Source: Bacillota bacterium (GTDB taxonomy: Bacteria; Bacillota; Clostridia; Acetivibrionales; DTU013). Taken from it: a DNA stretch of 5,469 nt. Position 1 is the first letter of the stretch; each line of letters begins with the position of its first letter. Location: the NCBI GenBank assembly GCA_023435805.1, contig JAEZMC010000165.1, positions 1-5,469 on the forward strand, given 5' to 3'. Below are positions 1-5,469 of the stretch, in pieces. A program made the translations under genes and the position numbers. The notes below the pieces were generated by a model. The model was not told where the DNA came from and did not search any database. It saw nothing but the letters and a program-made list of their open reading frames with translations.

Positions 1-1
1 G

Positions 2-751
2 AATATCCCGGTAATCGGCTTCGACTCCGGTGTTCCCAATGCTCCTGCAGGCTCCATCAAAGCTACCGCTTCAACCAATAACGAAAATGCGGGCGCACTC
101 GGAGCAGATTCCATGTTTGCAGATCCTGCATTCTTGAATGCATTGAAAGCCGCTACCGTTGATAAACCGGTTGTTATCGGCGTACAGTCCCAGGACGCTA
201 CTTCCGCTTCCGTTGTAGGACGTACCACAGGCTTTATCAGTCAAATGCTCAAGAACGCAGAAACCATCTTCCCCGGACAGGTAGCTGTTACAGGACATGA
301 CAAGTTTGCTAAACCTGCAGCTTCAGGCAAAGCAGCAGTAAAAATCAACGTAATCGTTCCTCCGTCCACAAGTGCTACCGATTCACAGAACGCATCCCAG
401 ACCCTGTTGGGTATGGACGGCATTATCGGAATATTCGCTTCCAATGAAGCATCCGTAGGCGGCGTTCTCGCAGCAACAACAGATGGCACGGACCTTGACC
501 GTACAAACGGCAAGTACAAGAACATCACTGTAGTCGGTTTCGACGCAGGCAAATCACAGAAAGCCGCTGTCAAGAACGGCTGGTTCCTGGGCTCCATTAC
601 ACAGGATCCGTACATGATCGGTTATCTGTCAGTTGAGCTGGCATACAAGGCAATCAATGGTGAAGCAGTTGCCGACTCCGACACAGGCTGCAAGTTCTAC
701 AACAAGGACAACATGGATCAGGCTGATATCGCACAGCTTCTGTATGACTAA
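2..751 (+). CDS. ABC transporter sugar-binding protein, ribose/xylose type (5' partial)
   Basis: This is the C-terminal 249 residues of an extracytoplasmic sugar-binding protein (Peripla_BP_4, RbsB-like); the reading frame is open from base 2, so the signal peptide and about the first 100 residues lie upstream. Visible family landmarks in order are IPVIGFDSGVPN near the start (hinge and ligand contact in ribose-type proteins), VVIGVQSQD, the strand-loop GIFASNEASVGGVLAA, VVGFDAGKSQ, and the closing GSITQDPYMIGYLSVELAYKAING. Such proteins hand a monosaccharide or small sugar to a membrane permease powered by an ATPase; neither is in the window. Phe is mostly TTC (7 of 10), consistent with high expression. 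A strong terminator follows 32 bases after the stop, so this is the last gene of its operon or stands alone. The exact sugar cannot be told from sequence, and proximity to the mannosidase is only weak evidence for a mannoside. Confidence 0.93.
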   Translation, partial: NIPVIGFDSGVPNAPAGSIKATASTNNENAGALGADSMFADPAFLNALKAATVDKPVVIGVQSQDATSASVVGRTTGFISQMLKNAETIFPGQVAVTGHDKFAKPAASGKAAVKINVIVPPSTSATDSQNASQTLLGMDGIIGIFASNEASVGGVLAATTDGTDLDRTNGKYKNITVVGFDAGKSQKAAVKNGWFLGSITQDPYMIGYLSVELAYKAINGEAVADSDTGCKFYNKDNMDQADIAQLLYD

Positions 752-782
752 AGATACATTTTAACCTTCTCATATATTTTTT

Positions 783-819
783 ACTCCCGGTCAGAAACCT
801 GACCGGGAGTTTTTTTTTT
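783..819 (+). terminator. Rho-independent terminator of the sugar-binding protein gene
   Basis: A perfect 12-bp stem pairs 783-794 (ACTCCCGGTCAG) with 799-810 (CTGACCGGGAGT) around the loop AAAC, followed directly by nine T residues (811-819). The opposite strand has an A-run rather than a T-run after the hairpin, so it should stop only rightward transcription. It insulates the downstream regulator from the binding protein gene. Confidence 0.95.
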
Positions 820-863
820 AAACGCAGGGGATTTTCTTTAGAAACGCAGTGCTTTTGTTTTAG
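820..863 (+). repeat. Imperfect 22-bp tandem duplication
   Basis: Two directly adjacent 22-base units, 820-841 and 842-863, match at 17 of 22 positions without gaps. Both begin AAACGCAG and end TTTAG. The unit length is about two helical turns. The array starts right after the terminator T-run and lies about 140 bases before the regulator gene. It may be a simple local duplication or a pair of protein-binding sites; nothing in the sequence decides between them. Confidence 0.55.
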
Positions 864-922
864 CTCAAGCCGGTAAGCCCAGCTGAGAAGACCCATACAA
901 ACCAATCGAGGAGATGGGAATA

Positions 923-950
923 TTGAAGACGATCACAAGGGTTGTAATAT
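923..950 (+). promoter_or_regulatory. Possible sigma-A promoter for the AraC-family gene
   Basis: A -35-like TTGAAG (923-928) and a -10-like TAATAT (945-950) are separated by 16 bases. Transcription would start near 957, about 45 bases before the chosen start codon. The match is moderate in an AT-rich region, and chance similarity is possible. The preceding terminator means the regulator needs a promoter somewhere between 820 and 990. Confidence 0.35.
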
Positions 951-990
951 TTGTCTGATTATATTAAACTGATAACGTCAACAAACTATG

Positions 991-996
991 AAGGAG
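991..996 (+). promoter_or_regulatory. Ribosome binding site that sets the AraC-family start
   Basis: AAGGAG lies five bases before ATG 1002. The same frame is open upstream to a TTG at 951, but that TTG has no purine-rich site before it and overlaps the candidate promoter, so the start at 1002 is preferred. Confidence 0.8.
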
Positions 997-1001
997 CACC
1001 C

Positions 1002-1889
1002 ATGGATATTGATATTGCAAAGGCCTCCAGTAAGCTGTCCGAGCTTGATCTGAAAATTACCGCGGGCAATCTGGGTATTAACGTATTGTGGTTCAGAGCC
1101 ATGCAATGCAGTACAGACAGCGTGATTGAACGGCACACCCACTCCTCCTTTGAATTTCACTTCGTCTATGCAGGCTCAAGCCTGGTCGAGCTTGATAACG
1201 GCAGCTTTACAGTGCGGGAGGGCGAATTTTACCTGACAGCGCCCGGGGTTTACCACCGGCAGCACAATAGTAAAGGGCATGTTGAATTCAGCATTAACTG
1301 TGAGCTAAGTGTGCTTGAAGACCGGGATTCAGAAGCGGGTTATCTCGTCACAGCTTTGGAAAATGCCAGCTGCAAGCCTGTTGCAGACATTGCCGGAGCT
1401 ACCGGTATTTTTTATCTGGCATTAAAAGAAGCTCATTACCAGAATACTGGCTTCTACAGCAGCATACAAGCCTTGACCATCCTGCTTCTTGCCGCCGCAG
1501 TAAGAGCCATTGCAGGCTCCACACCTGCACAGTACGCCGTACCGAAAAAACACAAAAAGAACGAATACCGGTTTACGCAAATACTGGATTATATCCGGGG
1601 CAATATCGCCATGCCCATATCCACAGCAGATATTTCAAGGTATATGTTTCTCGGGGAGAAACAGATCTCCCGTATCGTAAAAGAGGCATCAAATATGACT
1701 ACAAAAGAGCTGATCCAGGATATAAAATTTCAAAAAGCCAAGGTCATGCTCATCGAGCGACCGGATCTTACAATCCGTCAAATATCGGAATCGCTCGGCT
1801 TTTCAAGCGAGTATTATTTCAGCCAATTCTTTAAAAGACTGGAAGGCTATCCTCCCGGGCACTTTCGTTCCAATGTCCGAAAATCTTAA
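1002..1889 (+). CDS. AraC-family transcriptional regulator with N-terminal cupin domain
   Basis: This 295-residue protein has the usual length and two-domain build of AraC/XylS regulators. The N-terminal part (about residues 25-110) looks like a cupin sugar-sensing domain: HTHSSFEFHFV (45-55), then G-S-F-T-V-R-E-G-E (67-75) and PGVYHRQH (81-88). The C-terminal part (about 188-290) carries two helix-turn-helix units: ISTADISRYMFLGEKQISRI in the first, and TIRQISESLGFSSEYYFSQF (from 257) opening the classic family signature that ends near PPGHFR in the second. Such proteins bind DNA and usually activate carbohydrate genes when the sensor domain is occupied. The start at ATG 1002 is set by AAGGAG at 991. 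The mannosidase begins 89 bases downstream on the same strand with its own promoter, making it the obvious target; that link is inferred from position. No clear terminator follows, so read-through into the mannosidase is possible. Confidence 0.93.
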   Translation: MDIDIAKASSKLSELDLKITAGNLGINVLWFRAMQCSTDSVIERHTHSSFEFHFVYAGSSLVELDNGSFTVREGEFYLTAPGVYHRQHNSKGHVEFSINCELSVLEDRDSEAGYLVTALENASCKPVADIAGATGIFYLALKEAHYQNTGFYSSIQALTILLLAAAVRAIAGSTPAQYAVPKKHKKNEYRFTQILDYIRGNIAMPISTADISRYMFLGEKQISRIVKEASNMTTKELIQDIKFQKAKVMLIERPDLTIRQISESLGFSSEYYFSQFFKRLEGYPPGHFRSNVRKS

Positions 1890-1910
1890 AATATAGTCTT
1901 TTTTTATCAT

Positions 1911-1938
1911 TTGTATTGATTTGCTTAAAACATATAAT
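1911..1938 (+). promoter_or_regulatory. Sigma-A promoter of the alpha-mannosidase gene
   Basis: A perfect -10 box TATAAT (1933-1938) stands 16 bases after TTGTAT (1911-1916), which matches the -35 consensus at four of six positions. Transcription would begin near 1945, leaving a short leader before the ribosome binding site. This also rules out the in-frame TTG at 1916 as a start codon, since it would not be transcribed from this promoter. Confidence 0.65.
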
Positions 1939-1966
1939 GATTCTGTTACTGGCACTATTAAGCAAA
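1920..1966. promoter_or_regulatory. Inverted repeat around the mannosidase -10 box, possible operator
   Basis: TTTGCTTAA (1920-1928) and its exact reverse complement TTAAGCAAA (1958-1966) are separated by 29 bases. The left arm lies between the -35 and -10 boxes. The right arm lies about 13-21 bases past the expected transcription start and overlaps the first three bases of the ribosome binding site. The left arm would not be in the transcript, so a DNA operator is more likely than an RNA hairpin. The binding protein is not identified. Confidence 0.45.
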
Positions 1967-1970
1967 GGAG
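1964..1970 (+). promoter_or_regulatory. Ribosome binding site that sets the mannosidase start
   Basis: AAAGGAG lies eight bases before ATG 1979. A second ATG at 1985 has only a weaker GAGG (1973-1976) at the right distance, so 1979 is preferred. Confidence 0.85.
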
Positions 1971-1978
1971 TAGAGGAT

Positions 1979-4900
1979 ATGTTGATGCTGGTTGAAAGAA
2001 TCGGAAGGATATTAACCGAATTGCAGCAGTATACACGCCGCTATGGCAGTGACCTGTCCCCGCTGAAAATACGTGAAGGCAAATTCAGCTATGAAGACCG
2101 GAAGAATTTTGATGAGGCTTCCTGGATATCTTTTGGAAAAGGCGAAAGATGGGGAGGCAAGGATCGCCACTTCTGGTTTACTGCAGATTTTAAGGTACCG
2201 CAGGGCCTGGACGGAGAAATGCTGGTTCTGGAAGTATGTACAGGCAGAGAAGGTGGTTGGAACGCCACAAACCCCCAATTTTTAGCCTATGTCGACGGCA
2301 GGCTTATACAAGGGCTGGATGTGAATCACCGGGAGGTTGTCCTAACACAGCAGGCTGTTACAGGTGCTATCCATACCATTGACCTGCAGGCCTTTTCGGG
2401 GTTGAAGGAGGACTCGGCAACGCTGGAATGCCGCATATCCTCGGTTGAAAAGGAAGTCGAAAAGCTTTACTACGATCTGGACGTACCCTTCAATGTCGCA
2501 AAGCTTCTGGATAAAGAAGATAAAAGAAGAATCGATATATTGCGGTGCCTGAATGATGCCGTTAATTTGATCGACCTCAGGAAGCCCTTCTCGGAAGCAT
2601 TTAAAAAATCAGTTATTGAAGCTGCTGAATACTTGGAAAAGGTATTCTATGACGGCTATTGCGGTCACGAATCTGTTACGGCCCTGTGTGTGGGCCACAC
2701 CCACATAGACGTAGCCTGGCTCTGGACCCTGGCCCGGACCAGGGAGAAAACGGCGAGGAGCTTTTCCACAGTATTGAACCTGATGCAGGAATATCCGGAA
2801 TACATATTCATGTCAAGCCAGCCGCAGCTGTATCAGTTTGTGAAAGAAGACCATCCTGAGCTCTATGAAAAAATCAGGAGCAGGATAGCCGAAGGCAGGT
2901 GGGAAGCGGAAGGAGCCATGTGGCTGGAAGCCGACTGCAATCTGGCTTCGGGTGAAGCGCTTGTCAGGCAGTTGCTTTTTGGCACTCGATTCTTCGAAAG
3001 GGAATTCGGTGTGAAAAACAGCATCTTATGGCTGCCGGATGTGTTTGGTTACAGTGCCGCACTGCCGCAAATTCTCAAAAAGTCAGGTATCGATTACTTC
3101 ATGACGACAAAAATCAGCTGGAGCGAATACAACAAGATGCCCTACGACACCTTTATGTGGAGAGGCCTGGACGGTACGGAAATCCTGACATATTTCATAA
3201 CCACGCAGGATTATGCTTCCGATTCCCACCTTACCACCTATAACGGTAATTTGATACCTGCACAGGTGAAGGGGGCGTGGCACAGATACCAACAGAAGGA
3301 CATGAATGACGAGGTACTCATTGCCTACGGATATGGAGACGGCGGTGGCGGCCCCACCAGAGAAATGCTAGAAAATGCGATGAGAATGCAAAAAGGTATC
3401 CCCGGTTGTCCCAGAGTCCGGCAGGGTAAAGCCATTGACTTTTTCAAACGGCTCGATAGCAGGACCTCAGGAGATAAGAAATTGCCCAAATGGGTGGGCG
3501 AACTCTATCTGGAATACCACAGGGGCACCTATTCATCGATGGCCAGAAACAAGAAGTTCAACCGGAAAAGCGAATTGATGTACCAGGCCGCAGAACTCTT
3601 TTGCGTGGCAGACAGTCTACTGGCCGGCTCATCATCCTACCCCCGGGAAAAATTGAACCAGGGCTGGGAAATAATCCTTTTAAACCAATTTCACGACATA
3701 TTGCCCGGCTCCTCCATAAAAGAGGTTTATGAAGATTCCATGGAACAGTATCTGCAGGTACTGAACAGCGGCCAGCAGATGATCGATGCATCCATCGCAA
3801 GCATTGCGGGGAAAATCACGCTGGATGAGCCATCCGTCGTTGTTTTTAACCCGTTGGGCTTTGAAAGGAATGATCTTGCTTCATTTGACCTGCCCGAGGG
3901 ATATGAAAATGCGGAAATTTTAGATAGCAATGGCCGGGCCGTCCCCTCCCAGCCGGACGGCAGGGGCGGCATTACCTTCCTGGCGTCAGGCGTACCGTCG
4001 AATGGCTATAAAGCCTATAAAATAATGAAATCTGCCGGCAGTACCGAGCTTAGCTCCAAAACCGCTTTTGATAATTTGCTTGAGAACAGATTTTACAAAA
4101 TCCTTTTTGACGGCAATAAAAACATTGTTTCGCTTTATGACAAGGTAAACAGCCGGGAAGTATTAAAGCCGGGAGAAAGGGCAAACATATTACAGGCCTT
4201 TGAAGACAAGCCGCATAACCATGATGCGTGGGATATCAACATCTACTACCAGGAAAAGATGTGGGAGATAACGGATGCAGACAGTGCGGAGATCATTGAA
4301 GCCGGTGATGTAAAAACAACGGTCCGGATCCGCAGAAAATTCTGTGATTCGTCCATAACCCAGGAAATTACCGTTTACAATTATGTACCCAGAATTGATT
4401 TCAAAACATATATCGACTGGAAGGAAAGCCATGAGCTGCTGAAAGCCGCCTTCCCTGTGGATATCCACTCCGACAGGGCAACATATGAAATACAATACGG
4501 CAATGTAGAAAGGCCTACGCATTGGAACACCAGCTGGGATCAGGCCAAATTTGAGGTCTGCGCCCACAAATGGGCAGATTTGTCGGAAGACGGTTACGGC
4601 GTCAGTCTGATGAATGATTGCAAATATGGCTATGACATCCATGACGGCGTCATGAGGCTTACGTTGCTCAAATCTGCAAAAGAACCCAATACGGACGCCG
4701 ACCGTGAAATGCATGAATTCACCTACTCCCTGTACCCTCACGCAGGGGACTTTAAAGCTGCGGGAACGGTACAAATGGCCGGCGCGCTTAACTGCCCGCT
4801 GGTCGCAAGGGTTGAAAATCCGCATGCCGGAAGTCTGCCGTCAGAATTCTCCCTTGTGCGTGTGGACAGTGAGAATGTCCAGCTGGAAGTCGTCAAAAAG

Positions 4901-5110
4901 GCGGAGGATTCGGATGATATCATCATCAGGCTTTATGAATGCTACAACAGGAGGTCTGCAGTCACGCTCACCTTCTGCACTGCTCTCAGCAGTGTGTGGG
5001 AATGCAGCCTTATGGAAGAAGAGCTACATACGCTGGAGCATGGGGAAAATACCTTTACTTTTGAGATCAAGCCGTATGAAATTAAAACCTTCAAGCTCAT
5101 GTTAAAGTGA
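1979..5110 (+). CDS. Cytoplasmic alpha-mannosidase, glycoside hydrolase family 38
   Basis: This 1043-residue enzyme hydrolyses terminal alpha-mannose from mannosides; GH38 enzymes are metal-dependent (usually zinc) and retain anomeric configuration. An N-terminal beta-rich domain (about 1-230) precedes the catalytic domain (about 233-505). By comparison with family structures, metal ligands are His242 and Asp244 in GHTHIDVAWLW, Asp354 in WLPDVFGYS (also the nucleophile) and His572 in NQFHDILPGSS. The likely acid/base is Asp454 in GYGDGGGGPT. A helical middle domain (about 515-590, starting EYHRGTYSSMARNKK) and a large C-terminal beta-domain region (about 615-1043) follow. The length fits bacterial AMS1-type mannosidases. 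No signal peptide or membrane segment is seen, so it should act on imported substrate. The start rests on AAAGGAG at 1964 and the promoter at 1911. It is probably controlled by the adjacent AraC-type regulator (inference). Linkage specificity cannot be told; no truncation or missing key residue is seen. Confidence 0.96.
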   Translation: MLMLVERIGRILTELQQYTRRYGSDLSPLKIREGKFSYEDRKNFDEASWISFGKGERWGGKDRHFWFTADFKVPQGLDGEMLVLEVCTGREGGWNATNPQFLAYVDGRLIQGLDVNHREVVLTQQAVTGAIHTIDLQAFSGLKEDSATLECRISSVEKEVEKLYYDLDVPFNVAKLLDKEDKRRIDILRCLNDAVNLIDLRKPFSEAFKKSVIEAAEYLEKVFYDGYCGHESVTALCVGHTHIDVAWLWTLARTREKTARSFSTVLNLMQEYPEYIFMSSQPQLYQFVKEDHPELYEKIRSRIAEGRWEAEGAMWLEADCNLASGEALVRQLLFGTRFFEREFGVKNSILWLPDVFGYSAALPQILKKSGIDYFMTTKISWSEYNKMPYDTFMWRGLDGTEILTYFITTQDYASDSHLTTYNGNLIPAQVKGAWHRYQQKDMNDEVLIAYGYGDGGGGPTREMLENAMRMQKGIPGCPRVRQGKAIDFFKRLDSRTSGDKKLPKWVGELYLEYHRGTYSSMARNKKFNRKSELMYQAAELFCVADSLLAGSSSYPREKLNQGWEIILLNQFHDILPGSSIKEVYEDSMEQYLQVLNSGQQMIDASIASIAGKITLDEPSVVVFNPLGFERNDLASFDLPEGYENAEILDSNGRAVPSQPDGRGGITFLASGVPSNGYKAYKIMKSAGSTELSSKTAFDNLLENRFYKILFDGNKNIVSLYDKVNSREVLKPGERANILQAFEDKPHNHDAWDINIYYQEKMWEITDADSAEIIEAGDVKTTVRIRRKFCDSSITQEITVYNYVPRIDFKTYIDWKESHELLKAAFPVDIHSDRATYEIQYGNVERPTHWNTSWDQAKFEVCAHKWADLSEDGYGVSLMNDCKYGYDIHDGVMRLTLLKSAKEPNTDADREMHEFTYSLYPHAGDFKAAGTVQMAGALNCPLVARVENPHAGSLPSEFSLVRVDSENVQLEVVKKAEDSDDIIIRLYECYNRRSAVTLTFCTALSSVWECSLMEEELHTLEHGENTFTFEIKPYEIKTFKLMLK

Positions 5111-5127
5111 AGCTTGGATTTCAGACA

Positions 5128-5177
5128 ATCGAGCAGGCGGCTACTCACTAATTGAGTAGCCGACCTCTCACACCACC
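5128..5177 (-). mobile_element. Possible group II intron 3'-end remnant (domain VI hairpin)
   Basis: Read on the - strand, this segment goes GGTGGTGTGAGAGG, then a long hairpin, then CCTGCTCGAT. From memory, bacterial group II introns of one common class end this way, with GAGAGG pairing to CCTACTC and the unpaired A acting as the branch point. Here the pairing is GAG (complement of 5167-5169) with CTC (complement of 5131-5133), AGG with CCT, and a perfect 10-bp stem (5138-5147 with 5153-5162). The bulged base (position 5134) is G on the - strand instead of A. Only about seven bases that could be the end of domain V are present; the rest of the intron is absent. The hairpin has no T-run on either side, so it is not a standard terminator, though it could still protect the mannosidase mRNA 3' end. 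Confidence 0.45.
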
Positions 5178-5345
5178 ACTCAAGAAGGCATTTATCCGGT
5201 CCTTCAGTCTATTTATTTTTTCATCGCCATATTGAAATTAAACAATTTTTCACCTCGTTATAAACCCATATGAAAAAGAATATACTATATTTCAGCGGGT
5301 TGCATTAAAACGGTTTATGGTAAATTAGAATTGGAGTGACAAAAT
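5178..5345. other. AT-rich spacer before the last gene
   Basis: No gene is seen here. It contains a weak stem GAAGG (5184-5188) with CCTTC (5201-5205) well before a T-run (5216-5221), which is a poor terminator. It also holds several promoter-like elements for the next gene: TATACT at 5281-5286 with a poor -35 (TTATAA, 5258-5263), and an ECF-sigma-like pair TGAAAT (5233-5238) and CGTT (5256-5259) 17 bases apart. None is convincing alone. Confidence 0.3.
5333..5338 (+). promoter_or_regulatory. Ribosome binding site for the last gene
   Basis: GGAGTG lies seven bases before TTG 5346 and nine before GTG 5348. Both frames remain open to the window edge; the TTG frame is preferred because it encodes a coherent membrane segment. 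Confidence 0.55.
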
Positions 5346-5469
5346 TTGTGGAAAAAACTCATACCCATATTGGCAATTGTGGCTCCATTTACCGCATGGT
5401 TGATTATGAGCACTGTTTTCTCCCGCAACACAGATACAGCCGATTTCTCTTTTGTCATAAGCAAATATC
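5346..5469 (+). CDS. Unidentified protein with N-terminal membrane segment (3' partial)
   Basis: The first 41 codons of a gene run off the window end. Starting at TTG 5346, the protein begins MWKKLIPILAIVAPFTAWLI and continues MSTVFSRNTDTADFSFVISK. A short positive start (KK) is followed by about 19 hydrophobic residues (6-24), then a polar stretch, which fits a signal anchor or first transmembrane helix; there is no lipobox cysteine. The start is supported by GGAGTG at 5333. The overlapping GTG frame at 5348 is also open but gives a polar, His- and Cys-containing sequence with no family resemblance that I can see. I do not recognise the family. It is separated from the mannosidase by 235 bases, so it is probably a separate transcription unit. 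Confidence 0.55.
   Translation, partial: MWKKLIPILAIVAPFTAWLIMSTVFSRNTDTADFSFVISKY

Noticed and set aside
241..615. Open frame on the - strand (124 codons)
   Set aside because: It is antisense to the clearly coding sugar-binding protein gene and shows no family features.
841..890. Riboswitch upstream of the AraC-family gene
   Set aside because: A weak 8-bp stem with G-U pairs (858-865 with 881-888) is present, but the bases do not fit the conserved cores of the riboswitch classes I compared by eye (cyclic di-GMP, cobalamin), and it lies upstream of the candidate promoter.
951..1001. Upstream extension of the AraC-family protein to TTG 951
   Set aside because: The 17 extra residues lack a ribosome binding site, overlap the promoter region and match nothing typical of the family; ATG 1002 has AAGGAG at good spacing.
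1881..1906. T-run after the AraC-family stop as a terminator
   Set aside because: No GC-containing stem precedes the T-run; only A/T pairing could form.
1916..1978. Upstream extension of the mannosidase to TTG 1916, giving a hydrophobic start like a signal peptide
   Set aside because: The TTG lies between the -35 and -10 boxes of the promoter and has no ribosome binding site, so the apparent signal peptide is an artefact; ATG 1979 is well supported.
4190..4825. Long open frame on the - strand (211 codons)
   Set aside because: It lies wholly inside the alpha-mannosidase gene, has no ribosome binding site or recognisable motif, and its composition is that of an antisense frame.
5184..5221. 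Terminator from GAAGG/CCTTC and the following T-run
   Set aside because: The stem is only 5 bp with a 12-base loop, and the T-run begins about 10 bases after the stem.
5300..5326. TTGCAT and extended -10 TGGTAAATT as promoter of the last gene
   Set aside because: The spacer is only 15 bases and the transcript would begin at about the ribosome binding site itself, leaving no usable leader.

Overview
The window looks like a piece of a Bacillota (probably clostridial) chromosome. It has strong AGGAG-type ribosome binding sites, a TTGTAT/TATAAT sigma-A promoter, a GC-rich hairpin terminator with a nine-T tail, a likely TTG start and mid-range GC. The genus cannot be read from the sequence, and a spirochaete or a Paenibacillus-like host is not excluded. 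All real genes lie on the + strand.

Layout: (1) 2-751 is the C-terminal part of a periplasmic-binding-protein-fold (ribose-type) ABC sugar-binding protein, closed by a textbook terminator at 783-819. (2) 820-1001 is a non-coding spacer with an imperfect 22-bp tandem repeat and a weak promoter. (3) 1002-1889 is an AraC-family regulator with an N-terminal cupin-type sensor domain. (4) 1890-1978 is a compact promoter region with a good promoter and a 9-bp inverted repeat whose arms sit on both sides of the -10 box. (5) 1979-5110 is a large cytoplasmic GH38 alpha-mannosidase with all expected metal and catalytic residues visible. (6) 5111-5345 is a spacer that opens with a hairpin resembling, on the - strand, the 3' end (domain VI) of a group II intron; the rest is AT-rich promoter-like DNA. 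(7) 5346-5469 is the start of an unidentified membrane-anchored protein, cut by the window edge.

The likely theme is sugar uptake and alpha-mannoside breakdown. The binding protein would capture a sugar outside the cell. The AraC regulator may sense a sugar and control the neighbouring mannosidase, which lacks a signal peptide and so would cut imported alpha-mannosides in the cytoplasm. The link between the binding protein and the mannosidase is only proximity: a strong terminator separates them, and no permease or ATPase gene is visible. I see no clearly new system. The items most worth checking are the intron-tail-like hairpin, whose expected branch-point A is a G, and the inverted repeat around the mannosidase promoter.
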